DNA of 64,000 nucleotides from Chryseosolibacter histidinae (GCF_018598225.1 NZ_JAHESF010000010.1:124001-188000); one strand, 5' to 3'; counted from the stretch's first letter, positions 43,995 through 53,724 are shown. The notes: generated by a model from the sequence alone, not told the origin. Made by a program: numbers and translations.

Positions 43995-46208
43995 TTACTT
44001 ACCAGGCTTTGCCGATTCTTCGCCATTGCTGTCTGTTCCGTCATAATCCGTGAACTTGCCATTGAAGCCTTCGTCTGAATCGTAGTCGTCGAGCTGGATG
44101 GAAGGGCCTCCCGGCATGTCGTCGTCTTCCACCTGGATCGTTTTTACATTGTGCTTCGGGGATTGCGGCCTGTTACTGTTGGATGACACGCCGTTGGTGG
44201 CTTCCTGTTTCTCTCCCGCCTTTACTTTGCGCTTGCTATGTCCATTCTCTCCTTCGCTGTCGGTCTCGTCGAGGATGGCCTTCAGCTGTTCGATCTGGCT
44301 TACGATCCGTTCCCGCTGATAAGAGACCTCCCCTTTCTTGTCGAGCTTGAAGAACGATACGGTGTCCTTCAGCTTTTCAGCCTGATTATTGAAATTGGTG
44401 GATGCCGAGGCAAGCTCCTCTGACGAAGAGGCATTCTGCTGGGTCACCTGGTTGAGCTGTGCCAGGGCTGCGTTGATCTGCTCCGCTCCTGAGCGCTGCT
44501 CGGCGCTGGAAGAAGAGATCTCCCGCACCAGGTTGAACGACTTCTGTACATCCGGCGCCAGCTCATCTAGCAGCGTGCCTGAGTTCTCGGCTTCGCGGAT
44601 GGTGTTGCGCGACAGGTCAATGATCTCCACTGCCGATTTCTGACTCCGCTCCGCCAGCTTGCGCACTTCATTGGCCACCACGGCAAAACCTTTTCCGTGC
44701 TCGCCAGCCCGTGCTGCTTCAACGGCTGCGTTGATGGCCAGCAGGTTGGTCTTGTCAGCGATCTCGTTGATGATCTCGATCTTTTCGGTGATGTCGCGTA
44801 TAGACTGGAACGTGGATGCCGTGGCATTACGCACCTGCTTCATTTTTTCGGCAGCGCCCTTGGTCATCTCTTCCGCCTGCGATGCATTGTCTGCATTCTG
44901 GTTGATATTGCTTACCATCTGCTCTACCGATGAAGAGATCTCTTCCAATGAGCTGGCCTGCTCTGTGGCGCCTGTGGCTACCAGCTGCGAGCTCTTGCTG
45001 ATCTCGTATGACCCGAAGGTGATCTCGTCTGCACCCTTGGTAATATCCTGTACGGTCTCGCTCAGCTTCCTGATCATGTTCTTCAGTGCTTTGTCGAGCT
45101 CGCCATCTTTCAATTTTACTTTGGCGGCCTGTTGCGCGCTGTACAGCTTTCCTCTTGAAACGAGGTTCGCCACTTCCACGCTGTCGTTCAGGCTGCTGAT
45201 GAGATCGTTCACCGAGCGCTGGGTCTCACCCAATTCGTCAGTGCTTTTGATGTTCAGCTTATCGGGAATGATACCTTGTGAGAGCTTCACCGCGGCCTCG
45301 CGAATAGTGAGGATATTCGTTGTCAAAGTCCGCGAGAACTGGATGGCCAGCGTGATGCCGAGCACGAGCTCGATCAGGAAAACGATGGCAAAGGTCATGG
45401 TGGTGTTGAAAGTGATCTCTTCTGTGCGCACTTCAACGGTTTTCTCGAGCTTGTCAAGCAAGGGTTCGATCTTGTGAATGCTGGCCCTCATTTCGCCCAT
45501 AAGTCCCGTGGTCTCCGTAAAGCCGATGGCCTGCTCTGCTTTCACTACGTCGTTGAACTTGGCCTCATAGGTCTCGATCTTTTCACGGATGATATTGTTG
45601 CGCAGCGTGGCCTTCAACCCTTCGATCTCTTCATGGAACTTGTCTACATACTCCATATCTTTCCTGATAAAGAAATCTTTCTCGATCCTTCTCAGGGTAA
45701 GCAGTCGCACCATGTCGACCCTGTAATCCGACTGTTCAACATCGCGGATCGCCTTGCGCAGCTCGCCTTCGTCGCCATAGTCAAGATACCCGCGTTTGAG
45801 GTATGCCTGTGTGATCTTTTTAAAGGTATTGTTGTATCCTGCAAGGCTCTCGTGCAGCGCCACCAGATCTTCGCGGATGTTCAGCGTCTCCGACCATTTG
45901 CTTTCGAGCAAAAACGAGATCAGCGAATCTTCCTGCTGAACGTATTGATCGATCGTCTTCACGTAGCCGCTTTCTCCGGTAGACATGAACTCTACGTTCT
46001 TGATATCACGCATCAGGAAATCTTTCTCGGCCTTGCGCATCTTGAGCACCACTTCGTTGATGTTCTTGAAATCCTCCTTGATGCCGCGGATCTCCAGCAC
46101 ATGGTCAATGGAATAGTATCCCCAGCCGGCCAGTATGCTGGACAGAAATAGCACAGCACCAAAGGCCAGCAGCAGCTTGCCCTTGATCTTGTTAAGTTGA
46201 AATTTCAT
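43995..46208 (-). CDS. Methyl-accepting chemotaxis protein with HBM-like sensor
   Basis: 737 residues and first gene of the chemotaxis operon. First helix [22 protein letters not shown] (about 12-33). Periplasmic helical domain about 40-270 with two copies of a (R)xEKDFxxR motif ([16 protein letters not shown] and [17 protein letters not shown]), typical of helical bimodular (HBM) sensors such as McpS, which bind organic acids. Second helix [19 protein letters not shown], then HAMP, and a signalling domain with the conserved tip [35 protein letters not shown] disordered acidic tail ([20 protein letters not shown]) ends the protein. No CheR-docking pentapeptide at the C-terminus. Ligand class is inference. 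Confidence 0.94.
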   Translation of the reverse strand: MKFQLNKIKGKLLLAFGAVLFLSSILAGWGYYSIDHVLEIRGIKEDFKNINEVVLKMRKAEKDFLMRDIKNVEFMSTGESGYVKTIDQYVQQEDSLISFLLESKWSETLNIREDLVALHESLAGYNNTFKKITQAYLKRGYLDYGDEGELRKAIRDVEQSDYRVDMVRLLTLRRIEKDFFIRKDMEYVDKFHEEIEGLKATLRNNIIREKIETYEAKFNDVVKAEQAIGFTETTGLMGEMRASIHKIEPLLDKLEKTVEVRTEEITFNTTMTFAIVFLIELVLGITLAIQFSRTLTTNILTIREAAVKLSQGIIPDKLNIKSTDELGETQRSVNDLISSLNDSVEVANLVSRGKLYSAQQAAKVKLKDGELDKALKNMIRKLSETVQDITKGADEITFGSYEISKSSQLVATGATEQASSLEEISSSVEQMVSNINQNADNASQAEEMTKGAAEKMKQVRNATASTFQSIRDITEKIEIINEIADKTNLLAINAAVEAARAGEHGKGFAVVANEVRKLAERSQKSAVEIIDLSRNTIREAENSGTLLDELAPDVQKSFNLVREISSSSAEQRSGAEQINAALAQLNQVTQQNASSSEELASASTNFNNQAEKLKDTVSFFKLDKKGEVSYQRERIVSQIEQLKAILDETDSEGENGHSKRKVKAGEKQEATNGVSSNSNRPQSPKHNVKTIQVEDDDMPGGPSIQLDDYDSDEGFNGKFTDYDGTDSNGEESAKPGK

Positions 46209-46223
46209 TCGATGTGAGGTTTG

Positions 46224-46273
46224 AGATTAAAGACATTTAGATATGAGACATGAGATATGAGATATGAGACTAG
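46224..46273. repeat. Single heptamer array, GAGATAT type
   Basis: Seven units (one of 8 nt) including GAGACAT, GAGATAT. It lies between the receptor gene start and the porin stop on the same strand, hence in the leader of the chemotaxis operon or the tail of the porin mRNA. Confidence 0.85.
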
Positions 46274-47505
46274 ATACCAAGCTCTACCTGGAAGATGGCT
46301 GACCAGAAGCCCCCGGCAGAAGTGTTTGTGGCAAGGTCTGTGCGGTTGCCGTAGATCACGTTGCCCTGCACTTTTACGCGGTGGCCGTTGAGGTATTTGG
46401 TAACACCCAGTTCAACCTGTTCGAGCTTTTTCTCCGCCAGTGTCGGGAAGTCCGGATTTTTGTACAACGCAGAAAAGGGCACTATAGCAGAATATCTGCC
46501 GGCTACTTCGAAGTTGTTTTTGAAGAGGTAGCTCAGCTGCGAAAGGTATCCCTTCCCCACATTTACAAAACGTGTTTTTGTAATATCAGCGGGATTGACC
46601 GTGACCGGGCTGTGAGTATCTCTTTGCATGTATTCATTATACCATGCCCAGCCGTTGTATTTGAAAAGGATATCCGCTTCATGGGTCCGCAGGGTGCGGG
46701 CAGCGTACAGGTCGTTGCCCAACGTGCCTGCCTGGCGCACAGCCAGATCGTTAACACTGTGGGTGTAGGCAATGGAGATCTTGGGTTTCGGCTCCCGTTC
46801 AAGATCGCCCTCCTGGTAATCGTTGTTTCCTGTGAATTTTCCCAGCGGCAAAAGCTCGATCCTTCCTGTATACGCGAGCCCTTTGTTGGAGTTGAGCGAG
46901 TTTCTTCCTTCACCGGAAGTGATGGCACCCCTCAGTACAAAGAAATTTTCAGTATAGTGCGCGAAGAACCCGAAGTCGCGGTCGATGTTGAAGGCGGCGT
47001 TCACAATAGAGCGGTCGGCAAACTGCTGATCGCCGGAGGAGATCACCCGCTGCCTGTTGCCCGGAAGTTTGGTCTGCCCGAAGCCAAGCTTCAATTTTTT
47101 TGTAGGGCTGTAGAAGATCATCGCATCGCGCACGATGTTAGGGCTGGAGTTTGCCGCGGAGTTGTCGAGGTTCCGCCAGTCCATATCGCCGCGCGAAACT
47201 GATAACTGGAAATAATAGGTAAGCTTCGGATGATAAGCGAAGCCTTCAAACTTCAAACGCAACCTCCGCACCCTGAACTCGAACGACTCAGCCGCGAGAT
47301 CATTTTCTGATGCCGACACATAGGCAGCGCGATTCTGGATCCTGAACTGGAACTGCAGCGAGAAGGTGCTGTCTGCGGTGACCAGGCCTACACCTTTCTG
47401 CTTCTTGGCAAAAAAATGAACGGGTGAATTCACTTGCGCGTGGGCAATGGTGAGCGATAGCGAGAGGGTGATAATTGCGAGTAGTTGTAAAGTTTTTCTC
47501 TCCAT
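46270..47505 (-). CDS. OprP/OprO-like phosphate-selective-type porin
   Basis: 411 residues from the ATG at 47505 (MERKTLQLLAIITLSLSLTIAHAQ signal peptide). The mature protein is a beta-barrel of the porin O/P family (PF07396): TFSLQFQFRIQNRAAYVS, FRVRRLRLKFEGFAYHPKLTYYFQLSVSRGDMDW, KLKLGFGQTKLPGNRQRV, DRDFGFFAHYTENFFVL, and the closing strands VKVQGNVIYGNRTDL and FWSAIFQVELGI. In Pseudomonas such porins take up phosphate or pyrophosphate; in Bacteroidota the substrate is mostly unknown. A TAnnTTTG promoter lies about 100 nt upstream. Separate from the chemotaxis operon by a heptamer array. Confidence 0.88.
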   Translation of the reverse strand: MERKTLQLLAIITLSLSLTIAHAQVNSPVHFFAKKQKGVGLVTADSTFSLQFQFRIQNRAAYVSASENDLAAESFEFRVRRLRLKFEGFAYHPKLTYYFQLSVSRGDMDWRNLDNSAANSSPNIVRDAMIFYSPTKKLKLGFGQTKLPGNRQRVISSGDQQFADRSIVNAAFNIDRDFGFFAHYTENFFVLRGAITSGEGRNSLNSNKGLAYTGRIELLPLGKFTGNNDYQEGDLEREPKPKISIAYTHSVNDLAVRQAGTLGNDLYAARTLRTHEADILFKYNGWAWYNEYMQRDTHSPVTVNPADITKTRFVNVGKGYLSQLSYLFKNNFEVAGRYSAIVPFSALYKNPDFPTLAEKKLEQVELGVTKYLNGHRVKVQGNVIYGNRTDLATNTSAGGFWSAIFQVELGI

Positions 47506-47603
47506 GTTTGAAATTAAAGTTCTGAAAATCATGCCATTATAGGCATGAATCAGGAAACATTCAAATAACTCTATCTTAACATTTAATTAACATTAACCGG
47601 CAG

Positions 47604-47611
47604 CAAACATA
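47604..47611 (-). promoter_or_regulatory. -7 promoter element of the porin gene
   Basis: Minus strand TATGTTTG, a full TAnnTTTG match, about 100 nt upstream of the ATG. The nearest upstream TTTTG (47642-47638) is 26 nt away, longer than usual. Confidence 0.45.
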
Positions 47612-47760
47612 GATCGTTCGGATGTGCCCGGGGCGGGCAAAAGGAATCAAACTCAACGCAGGTAGGAATTTGACGAAAAGACAACTTTTTCACGCCGGAG
47701 TCCAGGTGATAGTTGTCTAACAAACAACATTACAAATGGCTTGTAAGCCGATGGAGATTA

Positions 47761-47811
47761 AACCTCATCCCCCTTGACCCTTCTTTTAAGAGGAGAATTG
47801 GGGATGAGGTT
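47761..47811 (-). terminator. Long hairpin after the FtsX permease gene
   Basis: Perfect 12-bp stem AACCTCATCCCC (47761-47772) with its complement (47800-47811) around a 27-nt loop that itself holds CTTCTTTTAAGAG. It is 25 nt downstream of the permease stop on the minus strand. Words such as CATCCCC resemble the repeat at 54.85 kb. Confidence 0.6.
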
Positions 47812-47835
47812 AGACAAATCATTATTCGTACTTAA

Positions 47836-50478
47836 TTATTCGTACTTAAGTGTTTCTACGGGGTTGATCCGGCCGACCTTCACCGTCTGCGAGCCGATGA
47901 TGGCGATCACCAGCACAAACAACAGCACAATGCTGATGGCGATCTCTGCGAAGCCGATGTTGGCGCGGTAATAGAATATGCTGAGAAAGACCTTGTCAAA
48001 AAGAAACCAGGTGAGCGGCGTGGCGATGGCTACGGCCAGGGCAATGAGCTTCAGGAACCCGCTGGAGAGCGCAAACGCAAGGTTGGAAGCCGTAGCCCCA
48101 AATACTTTCCTGATGCCCATCTCACGGGTACGGCTTTCGGCAGCAGAGATCACTACCGCCAGCAAGCCCAGGCACGAAATGGTGATGGCCAGCGCACCCA
48201 GAAAACCGAAGATCTTGATCATGGACCGGAAAGAGACCAGCGCGGCTTCAAGCTCATCGTCGAGGAAACGCGCTTCGAACTTCTGGTCCGACAGTTTGTT
48301 CCAGACACTTTCAACCCGCGCCAGCGACTGCTGTATATCGTCTGACGTTAACGATACGTTGGCGAACGCGAACTGCGCGGGATCACATCGGAAGAAGAAA
48401 CTCCCGATCGCCTCTTGCAAAGGCATGAAATTGAAGTCTTTCACCACGCCGATCACCTGCAGCGTTTTTTCATCGTCCACAATAAAGGTCCGGCCAAGCG
48501 CATCGTACGGAGTGCTGATATCGAATTTTTTCAAAAACGTTTCATTCACTATCACGTACGCTTCTCTTGCTGACGCGTCTGGTGGAAACCCCTCGCCCGC
48601 CAGCATTTTGATCTGAAGGTTATCGATGTAATGCTGGTCTACGAACATTTGGAACACCTGCATCGAATCCGTTTCGGCAGACGACCTCACCCATGCCGCC
48701 GAGCCTTCCCAGTTGCCGGGCACAGAAGACGACAGTGATACGGTGCCGACCTCGGGAAGCTTTGACAATTCCGTTTGTAAGATCTTTTGATCGACACCTT
48801 TCAAGGGGATGTCGAGTATGTTCTCTTTTTTGAAGCCAACGTCATAATGGAGCGCATAGCTGTACTGTTTCAGAATGATGGCCACACCCAGGATAAAGAC
48901 CAGCGACAAGGCGAACTGCGTTACGATCAATCCCTTGCGGATGGAGATCTTCGAGAGCTTGCCGCTCTGCGATGAATTGCGAAGGGTCTGGATAGGATTG
49001 AGCCTCGCAAAGTAAGACGCCGGCAACACACCCGCTACAAAACCTGTGATGATGCCGAAGACCAGGAAGGCACAGAATGTAAGCGGCGTAACCTCGAGGC
49101 TGAACACTCTCTCCTGGTTAACCACCATGCCGATGAATTGTGAACGGATGGCGTGAAAGAGCAGCATGGCGCCAGCGAGGGAGATCACGGACAATATGAT
49201 CGTCTCCATCACCATCTGGAAGAAGATGTGCCTCGATTGCCCTCCTGAAACTTTCCGCAGCCCGATCTCCTTGGCACGTTTCAGCGCGCGGGCAATGGCG
49301 ATGTTAGCATAATTGAAACACGCCGGCAGCAGCACCAGCAATGCAAGGCTGAAGAAGATCACCAGCGGCACATAACCCCATGACAATCCAACTTCCCGGT
49401 AAAGGTCAGACATGGGAATATCGGCCAGAGGCTGCAACTCAAAATTTACTTTCTGCTTCGCATCCTTATCATAAGCGGTTGTTTTTATTTTTTCAAGCGT
49501 TGGCATAAGCTGCTCCGACGATGTGCCGGGGCTGAACAGTGCATAGGTATAATGGGGCGATACGGGCTCCCAATCCTCGAGCGAAGGTTCGATCCTCCGC
49601 TGATGTTCCAACACGGCGAGGGTACTGTACGATGCCAGCGCCTCGAAGTAAAAATGTGAACGGGGATAATCCGCCACCACACCAGTGATCTCGAACACAC
49701 CCAGGCCTTTCACTTCCAGCGTCTTGCCCACCACCTGGTTATAACGGAACAGCTTGCGGGCAGCCGATTGTGTGATCACGATGCTGAAAGGTTTATCCAG
49801 CGCGTGTTCTGCATTACCTTCCGCCAATGGAAATGAAAATACGCTGAAGAAGTTCTCGCTCACGTAGTAACCTTGCAGGGGCAACGATGTGTTGGCCGAC
49901 TGAACGATCTCAGGATTGAAATCTCTGTTCACTTCGGCAACAGCCTCGATGCCTGCCACGTCGCTCCTCAGTTTTTCGGCGAGGGGCGCCGGTGATGTAG
50001 CATAGGTTCTGATGTTGCTGCCATCGTCTACGGTAGACGTGACGCGGTAGATCCTGTCTGCGTTCACCTGGAATTTGTCAACTTCCATTACATCGACAAA
50101 AGCTGCTAACGCGAGCAGTCCCACCGACATGCCCACAGAAAGGCAGATGATGTTGATGATCGAAAAGGTCTTTTGTTTGGCCAGGCTGCGAAAGGCGATC
50201 TTCGCATAACTTTTGTACATGGCCACGGAGTGATAGGTGTCGGAGCCATATTTGTCTTTGTAAAAACGTTTGCGTTTTCTCACAGCGTAAGAGAAGATGA
50301 GCGAGAGCGCCTGGAGCCAGTAGGCAAAACGTGCTTTGAAACGTCCCTTTGTTTTTACATTCTGATAAAAGAGCTCGTCCATGTCGCCGGTGAGGTCTTC
50401 GGCGATCTCCGGCCCGCAATACCATTCAAAAAAATGCTTCGGCCATGCCGGTGGGGTTGTCTTCTGCTGTTGGCTCAT
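47836..50478 (-). CDS. FtsX-type ABC permease with permease-prefix domain
   Basis: 880 residues. The N-terminal about 90 residues (PPAWPKHFFEWYCGPEIAEDLTGDMDELFYQNVKTKGRFKARFAYW) form the cytoplasmic permease-prefix domain found when a PadR gene precedes. The MacB-type body follows: first helix FSIINIICLSVGMSVGLLALAAFVDVM, periplasmic domain, FtsX core with LKRAKEIGLRKVSGGQSRHIFF, second periplasmic domain, and last core with SRTREMGIRKVFGATASNL. The start overlaps the PadR stop by 4 nt. No ATPase gene adjacent. Probably a stress- or antimicrobial-responsive exporter controlled by the PadR protein (known pairing in Bacteroidota; role inferred). Confidence 0.92.
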   Translation of the reverse strand: MSQQQKTTPPAWPKHFFEWYCGPEIAEDLTGDMDELFYQNVKTKGRFKARFAYWLQALSLIFSYAVRKRKRFYKDKYGSDTYHSVAMYKSYAKIAFRSLAKQKTFSIINIICLSVGMSVGLLALAAFVDVMEVDKFQVNADRIYRVTSTVDDGSNIRTYATSPAPLAEKLRSDVAGIEAVAEVNRDFNPEIVQSANTSLPLQGYYVSENFFSVFSFPLAEGNAEHALDKPFSIVITQSAARKLFRYNQVVGKTLEVKGLGVFEITGVVADYPRSHFYFEALASYSTLAVLEHQRRIEPSLEDWEPVSPHYTYALFSPGTSSEQLMPTLEKIKTTAYDKDAKQKVNFELQPLADIPMSDLYREVGLSWGYVPLVIFFSLALLVLLPACFNYANIAIARALKRAKEIGLRKVSGGQSRHIFFQMVMETIILSVISLAGAMLLFHAIRSQFIGMVVNQERVFSLEVTPLTFCAFLVFGIITGFVAGVLPASYFARLNPIQTLRNSSQSGKLSKISIRKGLIVTQFALSLVFILGVAIILKQYSYALHYDVGFKKENILDIPLKGVDQKILQTELSKLPEVGTVSLSSSVPGNWEGSAAWVRSSAETDSMQVFQMFVDQHYIDNLQIKMLAGEGFPPDASAREAYVIVNETFLKKFDISTPYDALGRTFIVDDEKTLQVIGVVKDFNFMPLQEAIGSFFFRCDPAQFAFANVSLTSDDIQQSLARVESVWNKLSDQKFEARFLDDELEAALVSFRSMIKIFGFLGALAITISCLGLLAVVISAAESRTREMGIRKVFGATASNLAFALSSGFLKLIALAVAIATPLTWFLFDKVFLSIFYYRANIGFAEIAISIVLLFVLVIAIIGSQTVKVGRINPVETLKYE

Positions 50479-50804
50479 AAATCAAGTGCAAGGTTGGCTT
50501 TAGATTTTTTCCAGAGGTCGTCACGGAGGTTCTTGATGTCGTGCAGGGAGCTTTTGCCGGCGTGCGTCAGTTGAAAATAGCGTTTGCGTCGTCCGCCCCG
50601 TTCCTGTGTGGCGCCGCCGAGGTATGAGCTCAGGAATCCTTTTTCTTCCAGCCGGGCGATGGTAGAATGCAGCGCACCGATGCTGATGCTCCGCCCTGCC
50701 CTGCTTTCGAGCTCTTCTTTTATAGAAACGCCATAGGCGTCATCGCCGAGCACAGCCACGGTAAGCATAACAAGCTCTTCGAACTCTCCGATGTATCCTT
50801 TCAT
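50475..50804 (-). CDS. PadR-family transcriptional regulator
   Basis: 109 residues from the ATG at 50804 (MKGYIGEFEELVMLTVAVL), a start that matches the family; the frame goes on to 50918 but the extra 38 residues are not family-like. Winged helix with DAYGVSIKEELESRAGRSISIGALHSTIARLEEKGFLSSYLGG and the wing RGGRRKRYFQLTHAGKSSL. A repressor type that responds to small hydrophobic molecules. Overlaps the permease gene by 4 nt, so it very likely regulates its own operon. Confidence 0.93.
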   Translation of the reverse strand: MKGYIGEFEELVMLTVAVLGDDAYGVSIKEELESRAGRSISIGALHSTIARLEEKGFLSSYLGGATQERGGRRKRYFQLTHAGKSSLHDIKNLRDDLWKKSKANLALDL

Positions 50805-51000
50805 GTTAAGGTGTTGATACGCAAAGGAAGTACATTTGTTTCTACTTTTCATAACAAATAGGAGATTTTTGTATGCCGTGGTGCGGGACAGTGCGTTACG
50901 TGCCAAAAAAAGCATCACCAGATAAAATTACCTCTCAATCCTAACATGATTCTCGAAAGCCCAATCGCGCAGGTAAAAAACCCCTGCGAACGAAGCCCTC

Positions 51001-51033
51001 CTGACTCCTGGCTCCTTACTCCTGGCTTCTTTT
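51001..51033. repeat. Single heptamer array, GGCTCCT type
   Basis: GACTCCT, GGCTCCT, TACTCCT-like steps before the NdpA-like gene. A separate small hairpin (CGCAGG and CCTGCG) lies at 50968-50988. Confidence 0.75.
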
Positions 51034-51103
51034 CCTGAAGTACTCCCTAACGTATAAGTAAAGAGAAAATAGTATTATTGCAGGCTTATCATAGAACCAA
51101 GAC

Positions 51104-52147
51104 ATGACAGATCCGGCAAATACCTCGCTCAGCAAACTGATCGTTCACAAGGTAGGGAACAAGCTGCTGGAAGACGGTGTGCAGCTCTCCGATGAGCTGA
51201 TAGACCTCAAAAGGCAGGAAGAATTATCGAATATTTTGAACTCTTACTTTCTGTCGCAGTTCAAGGACCCTGTCTATTACAGGTTCCACCATGTTTCGTC
51301 ACTGGAGCTCAACGAGATCTATACCATCACCAACGATCTGTTCCAGTCCACGCGGGGTTTTGTGAAGAAGTCCAAAGACATTGCCAACATTCTGTACGAG
51401 TATTCCAACCATCCTAAAATAAAGAGTGGCGAGCTGTACATTGCGTATTTTGATGAATGCGTGATCAACAACGAGATGACCGACGCCATCGGCATTTTCA
51501 AATCGGAGAACAAAGACACCTTTCTGAAGGTGGTGGAAGAAGAGGCCAGCTACCAGGTGAATTTCGACAACGGGGTGAACATTAAAAAGCTGGACAAAGG
51601 ATGCCTCATCTTTAACGTGGATGCCGATGAAGGATTCAAGGTATGCATTGTCGATAGCCAAAGCGCCAGCGAAGCACAATACTGGAAAGACGAGTTCCTG
51701 AAGCTGAAACCCGTGGCCGACAATTATTTCCAGACGCAGAACTTCCTGAGCCTGACCAAGAATTACGTGACCGAACGCCTCGACGAAGATTTCGAAGTAA
51801 CGAAGGCCGACCAGATCGATTACCTGAACCGCTCCATCGACTATTTCAAAAAGAACGAGCAGTTCAACGAGCAGGATTTTGCCAAAACCGTTTTTGAACA
51901 CGACTCGGTGATCAACTCATTCCGCAAGTTCAAAGACGAGTTTCAGGACGAAAACGATCTCCGCATCGTGCCTGAGTTCGACATCTCCTCTCCTGCCGTA
52001 AAAAGACAGTCTAAAGTATTCAAAAGTGTGCTCAAGCTCGACCGCAACTTCCACATTTACATCCACGGCGACCGGGACCTGATCGAAAGAGGTGTGGATG
52101 AGGATGGGAGGAAGTATTATAAGATTTACTATAGTCAGGAGAGTTGA
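51104..52147 (+). CDS. Nucleoid-associated protein, NdpA/YejK (37K) family
   Basis: 347 residues matching the NdpA family (PF04245): LSKLIVHKVGNKLLEDGVQLSDELIDL at the start, then ILNSYFLSQFKDPVYYRFHH, SGELYIAYFDECVINNEMTDAIGIFKSENKDTFLKV and KGCLIFNVDADEGFKVCIVDSQS. E. coli YejK binds nucleoid DNA and topoisomerase IV; Bacteroidota members are widespread but unstudied. Cytoplasmic. Single gene, with TATTATTG about 30 nt upstream as a possible weak -7 element. Convergent with the next genes across a long heptamer-repeat region. Confidence 0.88.
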   Translation: MTDPANTSLSKLIVHKVGNKLLEDGVQLSDELIDLKRQEELSNILNSYFLSQFKDPVYYRFHHVSSLELNEIYTITNDLFQSTRGFVKKSKDIANILYEYSNHPKIKSGELYIAYFDECVINNEMTDAIGIFKSENKDTFLKVVEEEASYQVNFDNGVNIKKLDKGCLIFNVDADEGFKVCIVDSQSASEAQYWKDEFLKLKPVADNYFQTQNFLSLTKNYVTERLDEDFEVTKADQIDYLNRSIDYFKKNEQFNEQDFAKTVFEHDSVINSFRKFKDEFQDENDLRIVPEFDISSPAVKRQSKVFKSVLKLDRNFHIYIHGDRDLIERGVDEDGRKYYKIYYSQES

Positions 52148-52151
52148 GGCG

Positions 52152-52291
52152 AGTTTCAAGTTTCAAGTTTGAAGTTTCAAGTTTGAAGTTTCAAGTTAGT
52201 GCGGTATTGGGTCAACGTAACCGTCTTGCTGATGGAACATTGGAAACGAAGCACAACTTTTAACTTTAAACTTCTAACTTTAAACCTTTAA
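52152..52291. repeat. Inverted heptamer-array pair, AAGTTTC/AACTTTA type
   Basis: Left array AAGTTTC, AAGTTTG alternating (52152-52196), right array AACTTTA, AACTTCT units (52253-52291). The centre begins AGTGCGG and ends GCACAAC, as in the element at 39.1 kb. It lies between convergent genes. Confidence 0.87.
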
Positions 52292-52384
52292 CGGTAACCG
52301 GTAGACGGTAATCCGCAACCTGGTAATGGCTCCTGTTCACTGATTGCCAATTACTGATCGCTGGATTACCGACTACTGATCACC
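52292..52384. repeat. Two further heptamer arrays, GGTAACC and TACTGAT types
   Basis: GGTAACC, GGTAGAC steps (52293-52325) followed by CACTGAT, TGCCAAT, TACTGAT steps (52338-52384). The second array runs across the stop of the minus-strand gene at 52366 and encodes its last few residues. Confidence 0.75.
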
Positions 52385-52695
52385 GCTTTCCGGTTGAGCC
52401 GCAGCATTTGTTGTTTCGGAGAGAAGCCGATAAACCTTACTCTTAAGATACCACGTGCCTGAAGGTCCTGTTTCACCTTGAGCAGATGCCAGACGGCGTT
52501 CTCGTACGGCTCGATGACATGGAACTGTGTCATGCCAGCCATCAGGTCGGTAAACGCGATCTCCGGCGCCGAGTCGAATGCGGAGATGATGAACTCACGC
52601 ATGCGTTCGTAGTATTTTTTCGAAAGCACAGAACCACGCGTTCCGTCGGCATTCAGGGTCACGATGCGCTCCGGAACATTTTTTATCGTCTCCAT
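52366..52695 (-). CDS. Small hypothetical protein, DUF6958-like
   Basis: 109 residues. TLNADGTRGSVLSKKYYERMREFIISAF, then ITFTDLMAG-type helix and ENAVWHLLKVKQDLQARGILRV resemble the small Bacteroidota DUF6958 winged-helix-like proteins as I remember them (helix, SLEKYNLV-like start, then KLDLEARKIIER). I would call this a DNA- or protein-binding fold without known function. Its start overlaps the stop of the jelly-roll gene upstream by 13 nt, so it is the last gene of that operon. The C-terminal VISSR lies in a heptamer array. Confidence 0.6.
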   Translation of the reverse strand: METIKNVPERIVTLNADGTRGSVLSKKYYERMREFIISAFDSAPEIAFTDLMAGMTQFHVIEPYENAVWHLLKVKQDLQARGILRVRFIGFSPKQQMLRLNRKAVISSR

Positions 52696-53684
52696 CTCAT
52701 GTAGCGTGTAAAGTCAGATTGTTTGATGAGACCCAGAGGACCTTCATACAGCCCTCCGAGTCCTGTTTCATCATACACATAAATCAAAATTATATTCACC
52801 GCGCCAGGGATGAGCACATCGGAAGAGATGGTGTACATACGTTGTTTCTCCCAGTTGTTGGTGAAACCCACCAGCTTTCCGTTGAGATACACCTGGTCAT
52901 AGTCGTCTATTTTCCCCAGCAGCAGCACGAGATCTTCGCCTGCCAGTGATTTGGGAACGGTGAACTGCTTGCGGTACCAAGCACCGCCATCATACTGAAA
53001 TCCCTGGTTCTCCCAGTTGCTGGGCACTGCTATCTTGCTCCAGTTTGCGTTTGCCGGAGGCGTCAGTTGTTCGATGCCACCGCGGCCGTTCTGTGGTCTT
53101 CTGGTTCGGTCGGCCAGTGTAAAGTCCCACACGCCACGCAGGTTCAGGGCCAGCGCCTTGTCGTCGTCATTGGTGTAGATGCCAACGTCGCCTGAAATGA
53201 TCCCACCGGCCACCTCTGAATCGTAGATCCTTACAGCCACCACATTCCTGCCGGAGAAGTTGATGTACTCACTGGGGATCGCATAGTTCCTGAAAGCATT
53301 GTAAGCTGTGCGATATTTAGGAGGAAAGGACCCCGATGAACCGATGCGGTGGCCATTCAGGTATACTTCGTCGGTGTCGTCTATGTAACCGAGAAAAATA
53401 TTGAAGGCCCAGGTGTTCTGAAGCTCGCTGCCCTGAAAGCTCGTGCGATACCAGGCATATCCATTATAACCATAGAATCCTTCATCTTCCCATTTTGAAG
53501 GAACACGAATGCTCTCCCAGTTGCTGTCGTTGTATTTCGGGTCGGCCCATTTGAGGTTGTCGCCAATGTTGAATCTCCATTGTCCCCTGAGGTTTATCAC
53601 CATGTTCCATTTTTCTCCCACCATAGCCGCGGCCCGATGCGTACCCGATAGCGCGGCCATCACAAACAGGGGAAAAAAGTACAT
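52683..53684 (-). CDS. Secreted double jelly-roll (GH2-type sugar-binding) protein A
   Basis: 333 residues from ATG 53684 (MYFFPLFVMAALSGTHRAAA signal, purine-rich AAGAAGATGG upstream); an ATG at 53753 would overlap the previous gene. The protein is two copies of a galactose-binding-like jelly roll as in the N-terminal domain of family 2 glycosidases: LRGQWRFNIGDNLKWADP to YNGYAWYRTSF, DEVYLNGHRIG; and LRGVWDFTLADRT to GAWYRKQF, DQVYLNGKLVG. There is no catalytic domain. Tandem paralogue of the gene upstream. Likely periplasmic or surface carbohydrate binding; ligand unknown. Confidence 0.82.
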   Translation of the reverse strand: MYFFPLFVMAALSGTHRAAAMVGEKWNMVINLRGQWRFNIGDNLKWADPKYNDSNWESIRVPSKWEDEGFYGYNGYAWYRTSFQGSELQNTWAFNIFLGYIDDTDEVYLNGHRIGSSGSFPPKYRTAYNAFRNYAIPSEYINFSGRNVVAVRIYDSEVAGGIISGDVGIYTNDDDKALALNLRGVWDFTLADRTRRPQNGRGGIEQLTPPANANWSKIAVPSNWENQGFQYDGGAWYRKQFTVPKSLAGEDLVLLLGKIDDYDQVYLNGKLVGFTNNWEKQRMYTISSDVLIPGAVNIILIYVYDETGLGGLYEGPLGLIKQSDFTRYMRWRR

Positions 53685-53724
53685 TTTCCATCTTCTTTTC
53701 ACAATATGCTGTTTTTCTTTCCGG

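Noticed and set aside
44659-45477. Plus-strand frame with hydrophobic Ser/Leu-rich content that could look like a membrane protein
   Set aside because: It is the antisense of the Ala/Glu-rich coiled signalling domain of the receptor; such composition is expected from the opposite strand.
52152-52196. Possible CRISPR-like tandem repeat
   Set aside because: Units are 7 nt with no spacers; it belongs to the heptamer arrays and no cas genes are near.
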